Positions 32,400 through 39,594 of a stretch of 64,000 bases of DNA are shown here, one piece after another. The stretch is from Sphingomonas naasensis (GTDB lineage: Bacteria; Pseudomonadota; Alphaproteobacteria; Sphingomonadales; Sphingomonadaceae): contig NZ_SRXU01000001.1 of NCBI RefSeq assembly GCF_004792695.1, positions 124,001 to 188,000 of the forward strand. Reading direction: 5' to 3'. Both the position numbers and the translations under genes were made by a program. How positions within the stretch are numbered: position 1 is the stretch's first letter; every line of letters begins with the position of its first letter. Under the pieces are notes generated by a model. That model ran no database searches, was not told where the DNA came from, and worked only from the letters and a program-made list of their open reading frames with translations.

Positions 32400-32618
32400 A
32401 TGTACGATTTCGGCCTCCGTCAGGCGCTTTCGGGCTATCGCATCGCCTATCGCCCGCAGGAAACGAATCACTGCCCCGGTTGCGGCGGAACGCACTGGAT
32501 GATCGGGCGGCTCACCGCGGAATGCGCTTTTTGCGCCACCGCGCTGCCGCTGATCGCTGGCGGCGCCTCGGGCAATGGGGTGATGCGCCCGCGCACCCTG
32601 CCCGCGCTCGCCGCCTGA
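32400..32618 (+). CDS. Small zinc-ribbon-like protein
   Basis: This 72-residue protein starts at the ATG at 32400, which follows GGGAGA. A GTG at 32343 is an alternative but has no ribosome site. It carries two CxxC pairs (HCPGCGGTHW and ECAFC), a likely zinc ribbon at about 25-47, preceded by a beta-rich segment (LRQALSGYRIAYRPQ). The C-terminal tail is Ala/Gly/Pro-rich. No named family is recognised; a nucleic-acid or protein-binding role is possible. Confidence 0.6.
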   Translation: MYDFGLRQALSGYRIAYRPQETNHCPGCGGTHWMIGRLTAECAFCATALPLIAGGASGNGVMRPRTLPALAA

Positions 32619-32691
32619 GGGGCGCGCCAGCGGAACGCCGCCGGCGCGCGCGGCGTTGCATGTCGCGAACCCCGCGACAGGAGCCGCCAGC

Positions 32692-32967
32692 ATGACCGAC
32701 ATCTCCGTGACCTCGCCCGTCGAGCGCATCGCCCGCGTGCTCGCCGCCGCGTCGCGCAGCATCAATGCCGAAGGTGACGAGTCGAGCGCGGGAGAAGACG
32801 TCGACATCGGCTGGAACAATGAAGTGAACCGCGCGATGGCGGTACTGCGCACCCTGCGCGAAGCCACCCCCGAGATGGTCGAGGCCGGCCGCGCCGCCGG
32901 CAGCGACCCCGCCGAGATCTGGAACGCCATGGTCCGCGCCGCGATCGGTCAGCAGGAGACGGTATAG
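32692..32967 (+). CDS. Small conserved hypothetical protein
   Basis: This 91-residue protein starts at the ATG at 32692 behind GGAGCC. It is helical, with PVERIARVLAAASRSINAE and a C-terminal NRAMAVLRTLREATPEMV and PAEIWNAMVRAAIG. A central acidic stretch (about 28-42) is probably a loop. There is no signal peptide, membrane segment or recognised motif. It lies 74 bp after the zinc-ribbon gene; co-transcription is possible but unproven. Confidence 0.65.
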   Translation: MTDISVTSPVERIARVLAAASRSINAEGDESSAGEDVDIGWNNEVNRAMAVLRTLREATPEMVEAGRAAGSDPAEIWNAMVRAAIGQQETV

Positions 32968-33010
32968 CCCTCTCGCAAGCGGAGCGCGGGAGCGCACGCC
33001 TTGCCAATTC

Positions 33011-33118
33011 GTCACCCCCGCGAAAGCGGGGCCCATCTCCTGCACCCTCGCCGCACCACACCGCTGTCGGTTCGCGCGGCCTCCGTACGAGATGGGTCCC
33101 CGCTTTCGCGGGGATGAC
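33011..33118. repeat. Paired inverted palindromes upstream of cysS
   Basis: At 33011-33039 and 33089-33118 the segments GTCACCCCCGCGAAAGCGGGG with CCCATCTC, and its reverse complement with one insertion, flank a 49-base spacer. Each arm is itself a hairpin, CCCCGC-GAAA-GCGGGG. The pair is related in design, but not in core sequence, to the 22.6- and 28.5-kb repeats. Confidence 0.8.
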
Positions 33119-33186
33119 GTTAAAGGGCGCGGGATGACCAAAGGTCGGGATGACGGCCGGTCGTTCAGCCGCTATGGCCCCTCGCC

Positions 33187-34653
33187 ATGTCCGCGCCCCT
33201 CACGCTCTACAATTCGCTCACCCGCAGCCTCGCGCCCTTCGCGCCGCTCGACCCGGAAAAGGGCGTTCGCGTCTATTCGTGCGGGCCGACGGTCTACAAC
33301 TATGCCCATCTCGGCAATCTGCGCGCCTATGTCTTCACCGACACGCTGAGCCGCGTGCTGACGTGGAAGGGCTATGCGCTCACCCACGTCATCAACATCA
33401 CCGATGTCGGCCACCTGACCTCGGACGCCGATGCCGGCGACGACAAGATGGAGGCCGCCGCGCGCGCCCAGGCGAAGAGCATCTGGGACATCGCCGCGCA
33501 CTATACCGCCGCGTTCAAGGCGAACATCGCCGATCTTAACATCCGCCAGCCCTCGCGCTGGTCGGTCGCCACCGATCACATCGCCGAGATGATCGACTTC
33601 GCCGCGAAGATCGCGCCCGAACATTGCTACGAGCTCGATAGCGGCCTCTATTTCGATACGAGCACCGTCGCCGATTACGGCCGCCTCGCCGGCAGCCAGG
33701 ACGATACGCGCGAAGCCCGGATCGAGGCGGTCGAGGGCAAGCGCCATCCGCAGGATTTCGCGATCTGGCGCAAATCGCCCCCCGGCGAGCAGCGCCAGAT
33801 GGAATGGGACTCGCCCTGGGGCAAGGGCGCGCCCGGCTGGCATCTCGAATGCTCGGTGATGAGCCTCAAATATCTCGGCGCGCCGTTCGACATCCACACC
33901 GGCGGGATCGATCACCGCGAAATTCATCACCCCAACGAGATCGCCCAGAACCAGGCCTTTTGCGGCTGCTCGGATACCGGCGCGCATTTCTGGATGCACA
34001 ACAACTTCCTCGTCGATCGCCAGGGCAAGATGTCGAAGTCGAAGGGCGGGTTCACCACGCTCCAGTCGCTGATCGACGCGGGGGTCCATCCGCTCGCCTA
34101 TCGCCTGCTCTGCCTGCAGGCGCAGTATCGCAGCGAGCTCGAGTTCAGCGCAGAGAACCTCGCCGCCGCGCTCACCCGCCTCAAGCGGCTGGTGATGACG
34201 GTGCGCAAAATCCTCCCCGAGCTCGCCTCGGGGAGGGGGACCGGCGAAGCCGGTGGAGGGGCGGCGCGCAGCGCGGACGCGGTTGCTCCCTGGCTCCAGC
34301 GTCTCGACGAAGCGGTATCCGACGACCTCAATACCCCGAAGGCGCTGCCGATCCTCGACGAGTTGCTCGCCGACAAGCGCCTCTCCGCCGAGGACAAGCG
34401 CGATGCGCTCGCCGCGTTCGACGACGTCCTCGGGCTCAACCTGCTCGCGCTCACCCGCGAGGAGCTGCGCGTCCGTCCGGCGAACGCCACGCTCACCCCC
34501 GAGGCGATCGCCGACCGCCTCGTCGAGCGTCAGCAGGCGCGCGTGGTCAAGGACTTCCAGCGCTCCGACAGCATCCGCGACGAGCTCGCCGCCGCGGGGG
34601 TCGAGGTCATGGACGGCGATCCGCTCGGCTGGGACTGGAAGCCGGCGCTCTAG
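33187..34653 (+). CDS. cysS: Cysteinyl-tRNA synthetase with palindrome insertion
   Basis: This 488-residue class Ia enzyme charges tRNA-Cys. The HIGH-type motif is CGPTVYNYAHLGNLRAYVF (about 28-46), zinc ligands are suggested by the N-terminal Cys and WHLECSVMS, and the KMSKS loop is QGKMSKSKGGFTTL (about 279). Between the anticodon-binding helices, about residues 340-362 read SGRGTGEAGGGAARSADAV. This glycine-rich insert is absent from typical family members and is encoded by a cluster of DNA palindromes. The frame is kept. tRNA-Cys is 1.5 kb upstream. The start ATG follows a GC-rich leader with no strong ribosome site. Confidence 0.97.
   Translation: MSAPLTLYNSLTRSLAPFAPLDPEKGVRVYSCGPTVYNYAHLGNLRAYVFTDTLSRVLTWKGYALTHVINITDVGHLTSDADAGDDKMEAAARAQAKSIWDIAAHYTAAFKANIADLNIRQPSRWSVATDHIAEMIDFAAKIAPEHCYELDSGLYFDTSTVADYGRLAGSQDDTREARIEAVEGKRHPQDFAIWRKSPPGEQRQMEWDSPWGKGAPGWHLECSVMSLKYLGAPFDIHTGGIDHREIHHPNEIAQNQAFCGCSDTGAHFWMHNNFLVDRQGKMSKSKGGFTTLQSLIDAGVHPLAYRLLCLQAQYRSELEFSAENLAAALTRLKRLVMTVRKILPELASGRGTGEAGGGAARSADAVAPWLQRLDEAVSDDLNTPKALPILDELLADKRLSAEDKRDALAAFDDVLGLNLLALTREELRVRPANATLTPEAIADRLVERQQARVVKDFQRSDSIRDELAAAGVEVMDGDPLGWDWKPAL
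34212..34276 (+). repeat. Palindromic element inserted in frame inside cysS
   Basis: The DNA here contains CCTCCCCGAG-N5-CTCGGGGAGG, a perfect 10-bp inverted repeat, followed by ACCGGC-GAA-GCCGGT and a GC-rich tail. It resembles intergenic palindromes more than coding sequence, yet is read as part of CysS. Confidence 0.6.
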
Positions 34654-34754
34654 CCGCGACCTGCGCAGCAGCGGCGGCGGCTTTCGTCGCGCCGGGATTG
34701 CCGCCGGTCGCATCGCATCGCACGCGCCGGGGAATTTCCCCCGCAAGGCCCGTC

Positions 34755-35885
34755 ATGCCGCGTACGCCCCGCTCCCGCCTCGCCTGCCTCGTCAAGCTGT
34801 TCGCATATGCCGCGGCGCTCCACATCGGCAGTGCGCTGGCCGCCGCTGCCGATTGCACCGCCGCTCTGCAGCAGACAGCAGATGAAGTCTCCGCCCTGCC
34901 CGGCGCGACGCCCTCCGAAGTGACCGATCGGCTCCAGACTGATTACGACGAGGCCTCCGCGCTCGCCGATTCCGATCCCGCCGCGTGCATGGCCGTCGTT
35001 CGGCGGATGAACGAGGTCGTGCGCCGCTATCGCACCCCCGGCAGCGCCGGCGGCCGCGGCACCGCGGGACCCACCGCACCGGCGCCGAACCGCGCGAGCG
35101 ACCGTCCGAACCCCGGCCCCGCGCCGAGGGTCGAGCGGGCCGCGCGCGACGAAGCCGCCGGATCGCGCCGCGAGCGTCTCGAGCGCGCAGCGGTGCAGGA
35201 TGTCGAGGACGCTCGCGCCGTCGCCGCCTATGGCGAGGCGTTCAAGGCCTACCGGCTCGCCGTCCACGCTGTCGCCGAGAACATGGACCCGCAGCCCGCC
35301 GCAGTGGCCGCGGTGGACAAGGCCGTCGAGGACGTCGTAGTGATCATCGATCAGATGGAAGACGACGTCCTCGTCAATGACGATGTCGATGCTCTCCACG
35401 CCAAGCTGGAGGACGCGTTCCGGCGACTCGACGCGCGGTGCAGAGCACTCGAACGGGAAAAGCAGCGTTGGCGTCTTGCGACCGCCCGTAAGAAAGCGCA
35501 GCAGGCGAAGGACGACCGTCTGGAACGCGAGGGTAATTTCCTCGCGCCGCTTGCTCCGACCGCCATCGAACGCAGATTTGAAGAAGCGAAACAGCGCTAT
35601 CTGAGGGCCGAAGCCGAGCTATCCCGCGCCGAATTCGCCGCAAAGCAGGTCCGCAACAAGATCGATCCGCTGCTGCACTGGTACCAGCCGTTCCGCGACA
35701 TGAAGCCCGGCTACAAACAGGCCTACAAGGCCGCCTATGCCCGCCACCAGGACGAGCAGGAGGCGCTCGATGCCAAATGCAACGGCAGCTCGCTCGGCGC
35801 CTGCGCGCAGCTGATCCGCACCACCAACGACCGCCAGAGACGCGAGCTGGACACGATTTTCGCGACCTATGTGATCCGCGAATAG
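34755..35885 (+). CDS. Secreted coiled-coil protein of unknown function
   Basis: This 376-residue protein begins with a signal peptide (MPRTPRSRLACLVKLFAYAA then cleavage near SALAAAA; about 1-32). After a Cys-containing segment and a Pro/Ala/Arg-rich linker (about 95-130) the rest is strongly charged and helical (about 150-340; REKQRWRLATARKKAQQAKD and RYLRAEAELSRAEFAAKQVR), predicted as extended coiled coil. The start is the first ATG in frame after cysS. No domain is recognised. It is transcribed in the same direction as cysS, 101 bp downstream. Confidence 0.65.
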   Translation: MPRTPRSRLACLVKLFAYAAALHIGSALAAAADCTAALQQTADEVSALPGATPSEVTDRLQTDYDEASALADSDPAACMAVVRRMNEVVRRYRTPGSAGGRGTAGPTAPAPNRASDRPNPGPAPRVERAARDEAAGSRRERLERAAVQDVEDARAVAAYGEAFKAYRLAVHAVAENMDPQPAAVAAVDKAVEDVVVIIDQMEDDVLVNDDVDALHAKLEDAFRRLDARCRALEREKQRWRLATARKKAQQAKDDRLEREGNFLAPLAPTAIERRFEEAKQRYLRAEAELSRAEFAAKQVRNKIDPLLHWYQPFRDMKPGYKQAYKAAYARHQDEQEALDAKCNGSSLGACAQLIRTTNDRQRRELDTIFATYVIRE

Positions 35886-35990
35886 CCGGCGCTGCGCCGA
35901 CATATTTTGTCGGGCTTCGACTGCGTCTCCCTCTTGCGTCCCCACCCCCGATTTCGCCAAAAGCAGCCCATCAACACGGGGACGATTGCA

Positions 35991-36446
35991 ATGCGGGGAC
36001 AGGTACTGGGCGTCGATCGCACCAGCGGCGACGGGCAGATTTCGGGCGAGGACGGGCAGCGCTATACCTTCCGCCCGGGCGACTGGAGCGACGAGAAGGG
36101 GCCGGCGGTCGGGCTGCGCGTCGATTTCGCCACCGAGGGCACGCGCGCGATCCGCATCTTCCGGCTGCCCGAGGCGCAGGCCGTTTCGACGCCCGAGCGG
36201 CGCCAGCCCCCGGCCAATGATCGCAACAAATATGTCGCCGCGATCCTCGCCTTCTTCCTCGGCACGCTCGGCATCCATCGCTTCTATCTCGGCCGCAACG
36301 GCAGCGGGGTGCTGATGATCGTGATCTCGGCGACGGTGGTCGGGCTGATCGTCACCGGGCTGTGGTCGTTCATCGACGCGGTGCGCTACCTGATCATGTC
36401 CGACGCCGAGTTCGACCACCGCTACGCGCGCACCTGGTCGGCATGA
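35991..36446 (+). CDS. TM2-domain protein with N-terminal OB/cold-shock-like region
   Basis: This 151-residue protein joins two parts. Residues about 1-50 (MRGQVLGVDRTSGDGQISGE, then GQRYTFRPGDW) resemble a cold-shock or OB-type beta barrel. Residues about 78-150 form the TM2 domain: KYVAAILAFFLGTLGIHRFY, LGRNGSGVLMIVISATVVG and GLWSFIDAVRYLIMSDAEFD, two membrane helices with a conserved Asp turn. TM2 domains occur in many envelope proteins of unknown function. The stop overlaps the following dehydrogenase gene by ATGA. Confidence 0.82.
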   Translation: MRGQVLGVDRTSGDGQISGEDGQRYTFRPGDWSDEKGPAVGLRVDFATEGTRAIRIFRLPEAQAVSTPERRQPPANDRNKYVAAILAFFLGTLGIHRFYLGRNGSGVLMIVISATVVGLIVTGLWSFIDAVRYLIMSDAEFDHRYARTWSA

Positions 36447-37378
36447 AGGCCGTCCTCCCCGCGCTGGCGCGGCCGCTGGTCGAGCCGCATCTGCCCGCGG
36501 GGCTCGAGGTACGCTGGTTCACCTCGGCCGAAGAGGCCGAGGCGATGGTCGCCGACGCCGATATCGGCTGGGTCGACATCAACCGCCCGCCCGAATGGGC
36601 CCGCGCGGTCGCCGCCGGCGAGAAGCTGCAATGGCTGTCGACCATCTATGCCGGGCTCGACCGGCTCGACACCGAACAGCTCCGCGCGCGCGGCACCCGC
36701 GTCACCAACGGCAGCGGGGTCAACGCGCATACCGTCGCCGAATATGCGGTGATGGGCGCGCTGGTCGCCGCCAAGCGCTATGATCAGGTCGTCCGCATCG
36801 CCGATCGCCACGAATGGCCGTTCGACGCCCCCGGCAAGCTCGAGCTGTTCGAGACCAGCGCCCTCGTCATCGGCTATGGCACGATCGGCCGGCTGATCGG
36901 CGAGCGCCTCGCCGGCTTCGGAGTCACCGTCACCGGCGTCACCCGCACCGGCGCGCCCGGCACGATCCTCCCCGACGCATGGCGGACACGCCTCGCCGCG
37001 TTCGACTGGGTCTTCCTCTCCGCCCCCGCCACCGGGGAGAGCCGCGCGATGATCGGCGAGGCCGAGCTCCGCGCGATGAAGCCCTCGGCATGGCTGATCA
37101 ATGTCGGCCGCGGCGAGCTGGTCGATCAGGACGCGCTGATCGAGGCAGTCACCAAACGCCGCATCGCCGGTGCGTTCCTCGACACCGTCACGCCCGAGCC
37201 GCTGCCGCCCGAGCACCCGCTCTGGTCGACCCCCAACATCCTCCATTCGATGCATCTCTCGGGCCGAAGCCAGACGCGCATGTTCGTCCGCGCCGCCGAA
37301 TTGTTCGTGCGCAACCTCCACGCCTTCATCGCCGGCGACCCGCTCGAGAACGAAGTCGACCTCGAAGCGGGCTATTGA
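36443..37378 (+). CDS. D-isomer-specific 2-hydroxyacid dehydrogenase
   Basis: This 311-residue enzyme reduces a 2-oxoacid with NAD(P)H or the reverse. The nucleotide-binding domain has VIGYGTIGRLIGERLAGFG (about 141-159). The active-site set is Arg in INVGRGELVDQ, Glu near DTVTPEPLPPEHPLW and His in the HSMHLSGRSQ segment. Residues 1 to about 95 and the C-terminal helices form the substrate domain. It is shorter than many family members but complete. Translation is coupled to the TM2 gene upstream. Substrate cannot be assigned from sequence. Confidence 0.85.
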   Translation: MKAVLPALARPLVEPHLPAGLEVRWFTSAEEAEAMVADADIGWVDINRPPEWARAVAAGEKLQWLSTIYAGLDRLDTEQLRARGTRVTNGSGVNAHTVAEYAVMGALVAAKRYDQVVRIADRHEWPFDAPGKLELFETSALVIGYGTIGRLIGERLAGFGVTVTGVTRTGAPGTILPDAWRTRLAAFDWVFLSAPATGESRAMIGEAELRAMKPSAWLINVGRGELVDQDALIEAVTKRRIAGAFLDTVTPEPLPPEHPLWSTPNILHSMHLSGRSQTRMFVRAAELFVRNLHAFIAGDPLENEVDLEAGY

Positions 37379-37386
37379 GGGGCTGG

Positions 37387-37465
37387 CGTCGTCCCGGCGA
37401 ACGCCGGGACCTCGGGCGACGGCGCGCACCGCTGCGGCATGCGATCCCGGCCTGCCGGGGTGACG
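37387..37465. repeat. Paired inverted palindromes after the dehydrogenase
   Basis: Segments at 37387-37411 (CGTCCCGGCGAACGCCGGGACC) and 37443-37465 are reverse complements of each other with a few mismatches and each forms a hairpin. The layout matches the pair at 33 kb: two inverted hairpins around a short spacer, ending at a gene. Confidence 0.7.
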
Positions 37466-37466
37466 G

Positions 37467-37796
37467 TCAGGGCTTCGCGACCGCGAACAGCCGGTCCCAG
37501 AACTCGTCGTTGAGCAGATATTCCATCGTCGCGCCGTCGCTGCGATCGTCGGGGCAGCCGGCCTGGTAGGAGAAGGTCCGCGCCGCCATCTCGTCGCTCA
37601 CCTCGCGCGCGAAGTCGGGGCCGAGCCGCCGGGTCAGCACCACCAGCATCGCCCGTGCCGCCTCCGATCCGAACAGCGCGCGCGGATCCGGAGTATAGTC
37701 GGATTCGCCCGCTTCCTCCTCCTCGAGCGCCGCCTCTTCCTCGGTCAGATAATCGGGGTCGAACTCGTCGTCGACGATGGCGTGAACGCCGTCCAT
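37467..37796 (-). CDS. Small acidic conserved protein
   Basis: This 109-residue protein starts at the ATG at 37796, behind AAGGAG, giving MDGVHAIVDDEFDPDYLTEE. The N-terminal 45 residues are strongly acidic (LTEEEAALEEEEAGESDY); the rest is helical with ALFGSEAARAMLVVLTRRLG and a C-terminal LLNDEFWDRLFAVAKP. No signal, membrane segment or catalytic motif is recognised. It is transcribed away from the DAHP synthase gene and shares its 116-bp control region. Confidence 0.65.
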   Translation of the reverse strand: MDGVHAIVDDEFDPDYLTEEEAALEEEEAGESDYTPDPRALFGSEAARAMLVVLTRRLGPDFAREVSDEMAARTFSYQAGCPDDRSDGATMEYLLNDEFWDRLFAVAKP

Positions 37797-37847
37797 GGCC
37801 GTCTCCTTGCTTGGCGCACCAACGCGAAGCCCCGGCATTTCGCTCCT

Positions 37848-37900
37848 TTACCCGTCCGGGGTAATTTTACCGCTTGCCAAGATTTACCCCGCGAGGGTAA
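37848..37900. promoter_or_regulatory. Two perfect TTACCC-N5-GGGTAA palindromes upstream of HTH-DAHP synthase
   Basis: The sites lie at 37848-37864 and 37884-37900, with identical half-sites and 5-base spacers, their centres 36 bp apart. Between them GGTAA-TT-TTACC (37860-37871) adds a third, overlapping palindrome. They lie in the divergent region between the acidic-protein gene and the HTH-DAHP synthase gene, ending 12 bp before its ATG. They look like operators, plausibly for the encoded HTH. Confidence 0.75.
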
Positions 37901-37912
37901 GGCGCGCACATC

Positions 37913-39496
37913 ATGACAACGCTCGCAGGTTCCAAGATCCGCCGCTTCCGCGAGGAACGCGCCCTTTCCCGCGCCGCTTTCGGCGCCTGGTTCGACACGC
38001 CCGGCTCGACCGTGCAGGGCTGGGAGGAGGACGGCAAGCGCGCCTCCCCCGCCGTGGTCAACCAGATCGCCGCCAACGGCATCGCGCATCATCAGGACTG
38101 GTACGTCCATGTCCGCAATCTGGAGCAGGATATGGGCTGGACCCCTGACAGCTGGACCCATGCCGAGGCGCGCCAGCTCCCGACTTACCCCGACAGCCAA
38201 GCGCTCGATGCCGCCACCACCCAGCTGTCGAGCTTCCCCCCGCTCGTCTTCGCCGGCGAGGCGCGCGAGCTCACCACCGAGCTCGGCAAGGTCTCGCGCG
38301 GCGAGGCGTTCCTGCTCCAGGGCGGCGACTGCGCCGAGAGCTTCGCCGAGTTCCACCCCAACAACATCCGCGACACCTTCCGCGTCATCCTCCAGATGGC
38401 AGTCGTCCTCACCTTCGCGTCGAAGCTGCCCACGGTGAAGCTCGGCCGCATGGCCGGCCAGTTCGCCAAGCCGCGCTCGGCCGATACCGAGACGATCAAC
38501 GGCGTCGAGCTGCCCAGCTACCGCGGCGACAATGTCAACGACATCGCCTTCACCCCCGAGGCGCGCATCCCCGATCCGCAGCGCATGGTGCAGGGCTACA
38601 GCCAGTCCGCCGCGACGCTCAACCTGCTGCGCGCCTTCGCGACGGGCGGCTATGCCAATCTCCATCAGGTCCACAAATGGACGCTCGACTTCATGGGCCG
38701 CAGCCCCTGGTCGAAGAAGTTCGCCGACGTCGCCGACCGCATCGGCGAATCGCTCGATTTCATGGAGGCGTGCGGGATCAACCCCGACACCGTCCCCCAG
38801 CTGAAGGGCACCCAGTTCTACACCAGCCACGAGGCCCTGCTCCTCCCCTATGAGCAGGCGCTCACCCGGCAGGACAGCCTCACCGGCGACTGGTACGATA
38901 CCAGCGCGCATTTCCTGTGGATCGGCGATCGCACCCGCTTCGAGGGCAGCGCGCATGTCGAGTTCCTGCGCGGCATCGGCAATCCGATCGGGATGAAGTG
39001 CGGCCCCAGCCTCGAGCCCGACGCGCTGCTGCGCCTGCTCGACACGCTCAACCCGTCGCGCGTCCCCGGCCGGATGACGCTGATCACCCGCTACGGCCAC
39101 GACAAGATCGAGAAGGGTCTCCCGGCGCTCGTCCGCGCGGTCAAGCGCGAGGGGCATCCGGTGGTGTGGAGCTGCGACCCGATGCACGGCAACGTCGTCA
39201 AGGCCGCCAATGGCTACAAGACCCGCCCGTTCGAGCGCATCCTCGCCGAAGTCCGCGGCTTCTTCGCCGTCCACCGCGCCGAGGGCACCTATGCCGGCGG
39301 CATCCATTGCGAGATGACCGGTCAGAACGTCACCGAATGCACCGGCGGCGCGATCGCGATCACCGAGCAGGGGCTGGCCGATCGCTACCACACGCACTGC
39401 GATCCGCGGCTCAACGCCGGGCAGAGCCTCGAGCTGGCATTCCTGCTGGCGGAGATGCTCAACGCCGAGATGGCGGAGCGGCGCAAGGCGGCGTGA
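37913..39496 (+). CDS. Class II DAHP synthase with N-terminal XRE-type helix-turn-helix
   Basis: This 527-residue protein joins two parts in one frame. Residues about 5-60 look like an XRE HTH ([20 protein letters not shown]; then [15 protein letters not shown] for the recognition helix and following turn). From Met74 (38132) it is a complete plant-type class II 3-deoxy-7-phosphoheptulonate synthase: [14 protein letters not shown], a [12 protein letters not shown] segment and [15 protein letters not shown] carry the metal and substrate residues. It catalyses the first step of aromatic amino-acid synthesis. Met74 has its own GGAG 6 bases upstream, so both a fusion and a short form could be made. 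The typical family member lacks the HTH. Which form is real is unknown. Confidence 0.93.
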   Translation: MTTLAGSKIRRFREERALSRAAFGAWFDTPGSTVQGWEEDGKRASPAVVNQIAANGIAHHQDWYVHVRNLEQDMGWTPDSWTHAEARQLPTYPDSQALDAATTQLSSFPPLVFAGEARELTTELGKVSRGEAFLLQGGDCAESFAEFHPNNIRDTFRVILQMAVVLTFASKLPTVKLGRMAGQFAKPRSADTETINGVELPSYRGDNVNDIAFTPEARIPDPQRMVQGYSQSAATLNLLRAFATGGYANLHQVHKWTLDFMGRSPWSKKFADVADRIGESLDFMEACGINPDTVPQLKGTQFYTSHEALLLPYEQALTRQDSLTGDWYDTSAHFLWIGDRTRFEGSAHVEFLRGIGNPIGMKCGPSLEPDALLRLLDTLNPSRVPGRMTLITRYGHDKIEKGLPALVRAVKREGHPVVWSCDPMHGNVVKAANGYKTRPFERILAEVRGFFAVHRAEGTYAGGIHCEMTGQNVTECTGGAIAITEQGLADRYHTHCDPRLNAGQSLELAFLLAEMLNAEMAERRKAA

Positions 39497-39547
39497 GCCG
39501 CAGGCCGGATCGCACGCGACGCCGGCAGGCGCGATCGGCATGAAAAA

Positions 39548-39573
39548 GGGGCGGCATCCGAAGATGCCGCCCC
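39548..39573. terminator. Terminator between DAHP synthase and TonB-dependent receptor genes
   Basis: A perfect 11-bp stem, GGGGCGGCATC with GATGCCGCCCC, closes over a CGAA tetraloop. The minus strand has a TTTTT run after it, so it mainly ends the receptor transcript; the plus-strand T-run is weak. Confidence 0.85.
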
Positions 39574-39594
39574 CATTTCATGCGGTTTCGCCGG

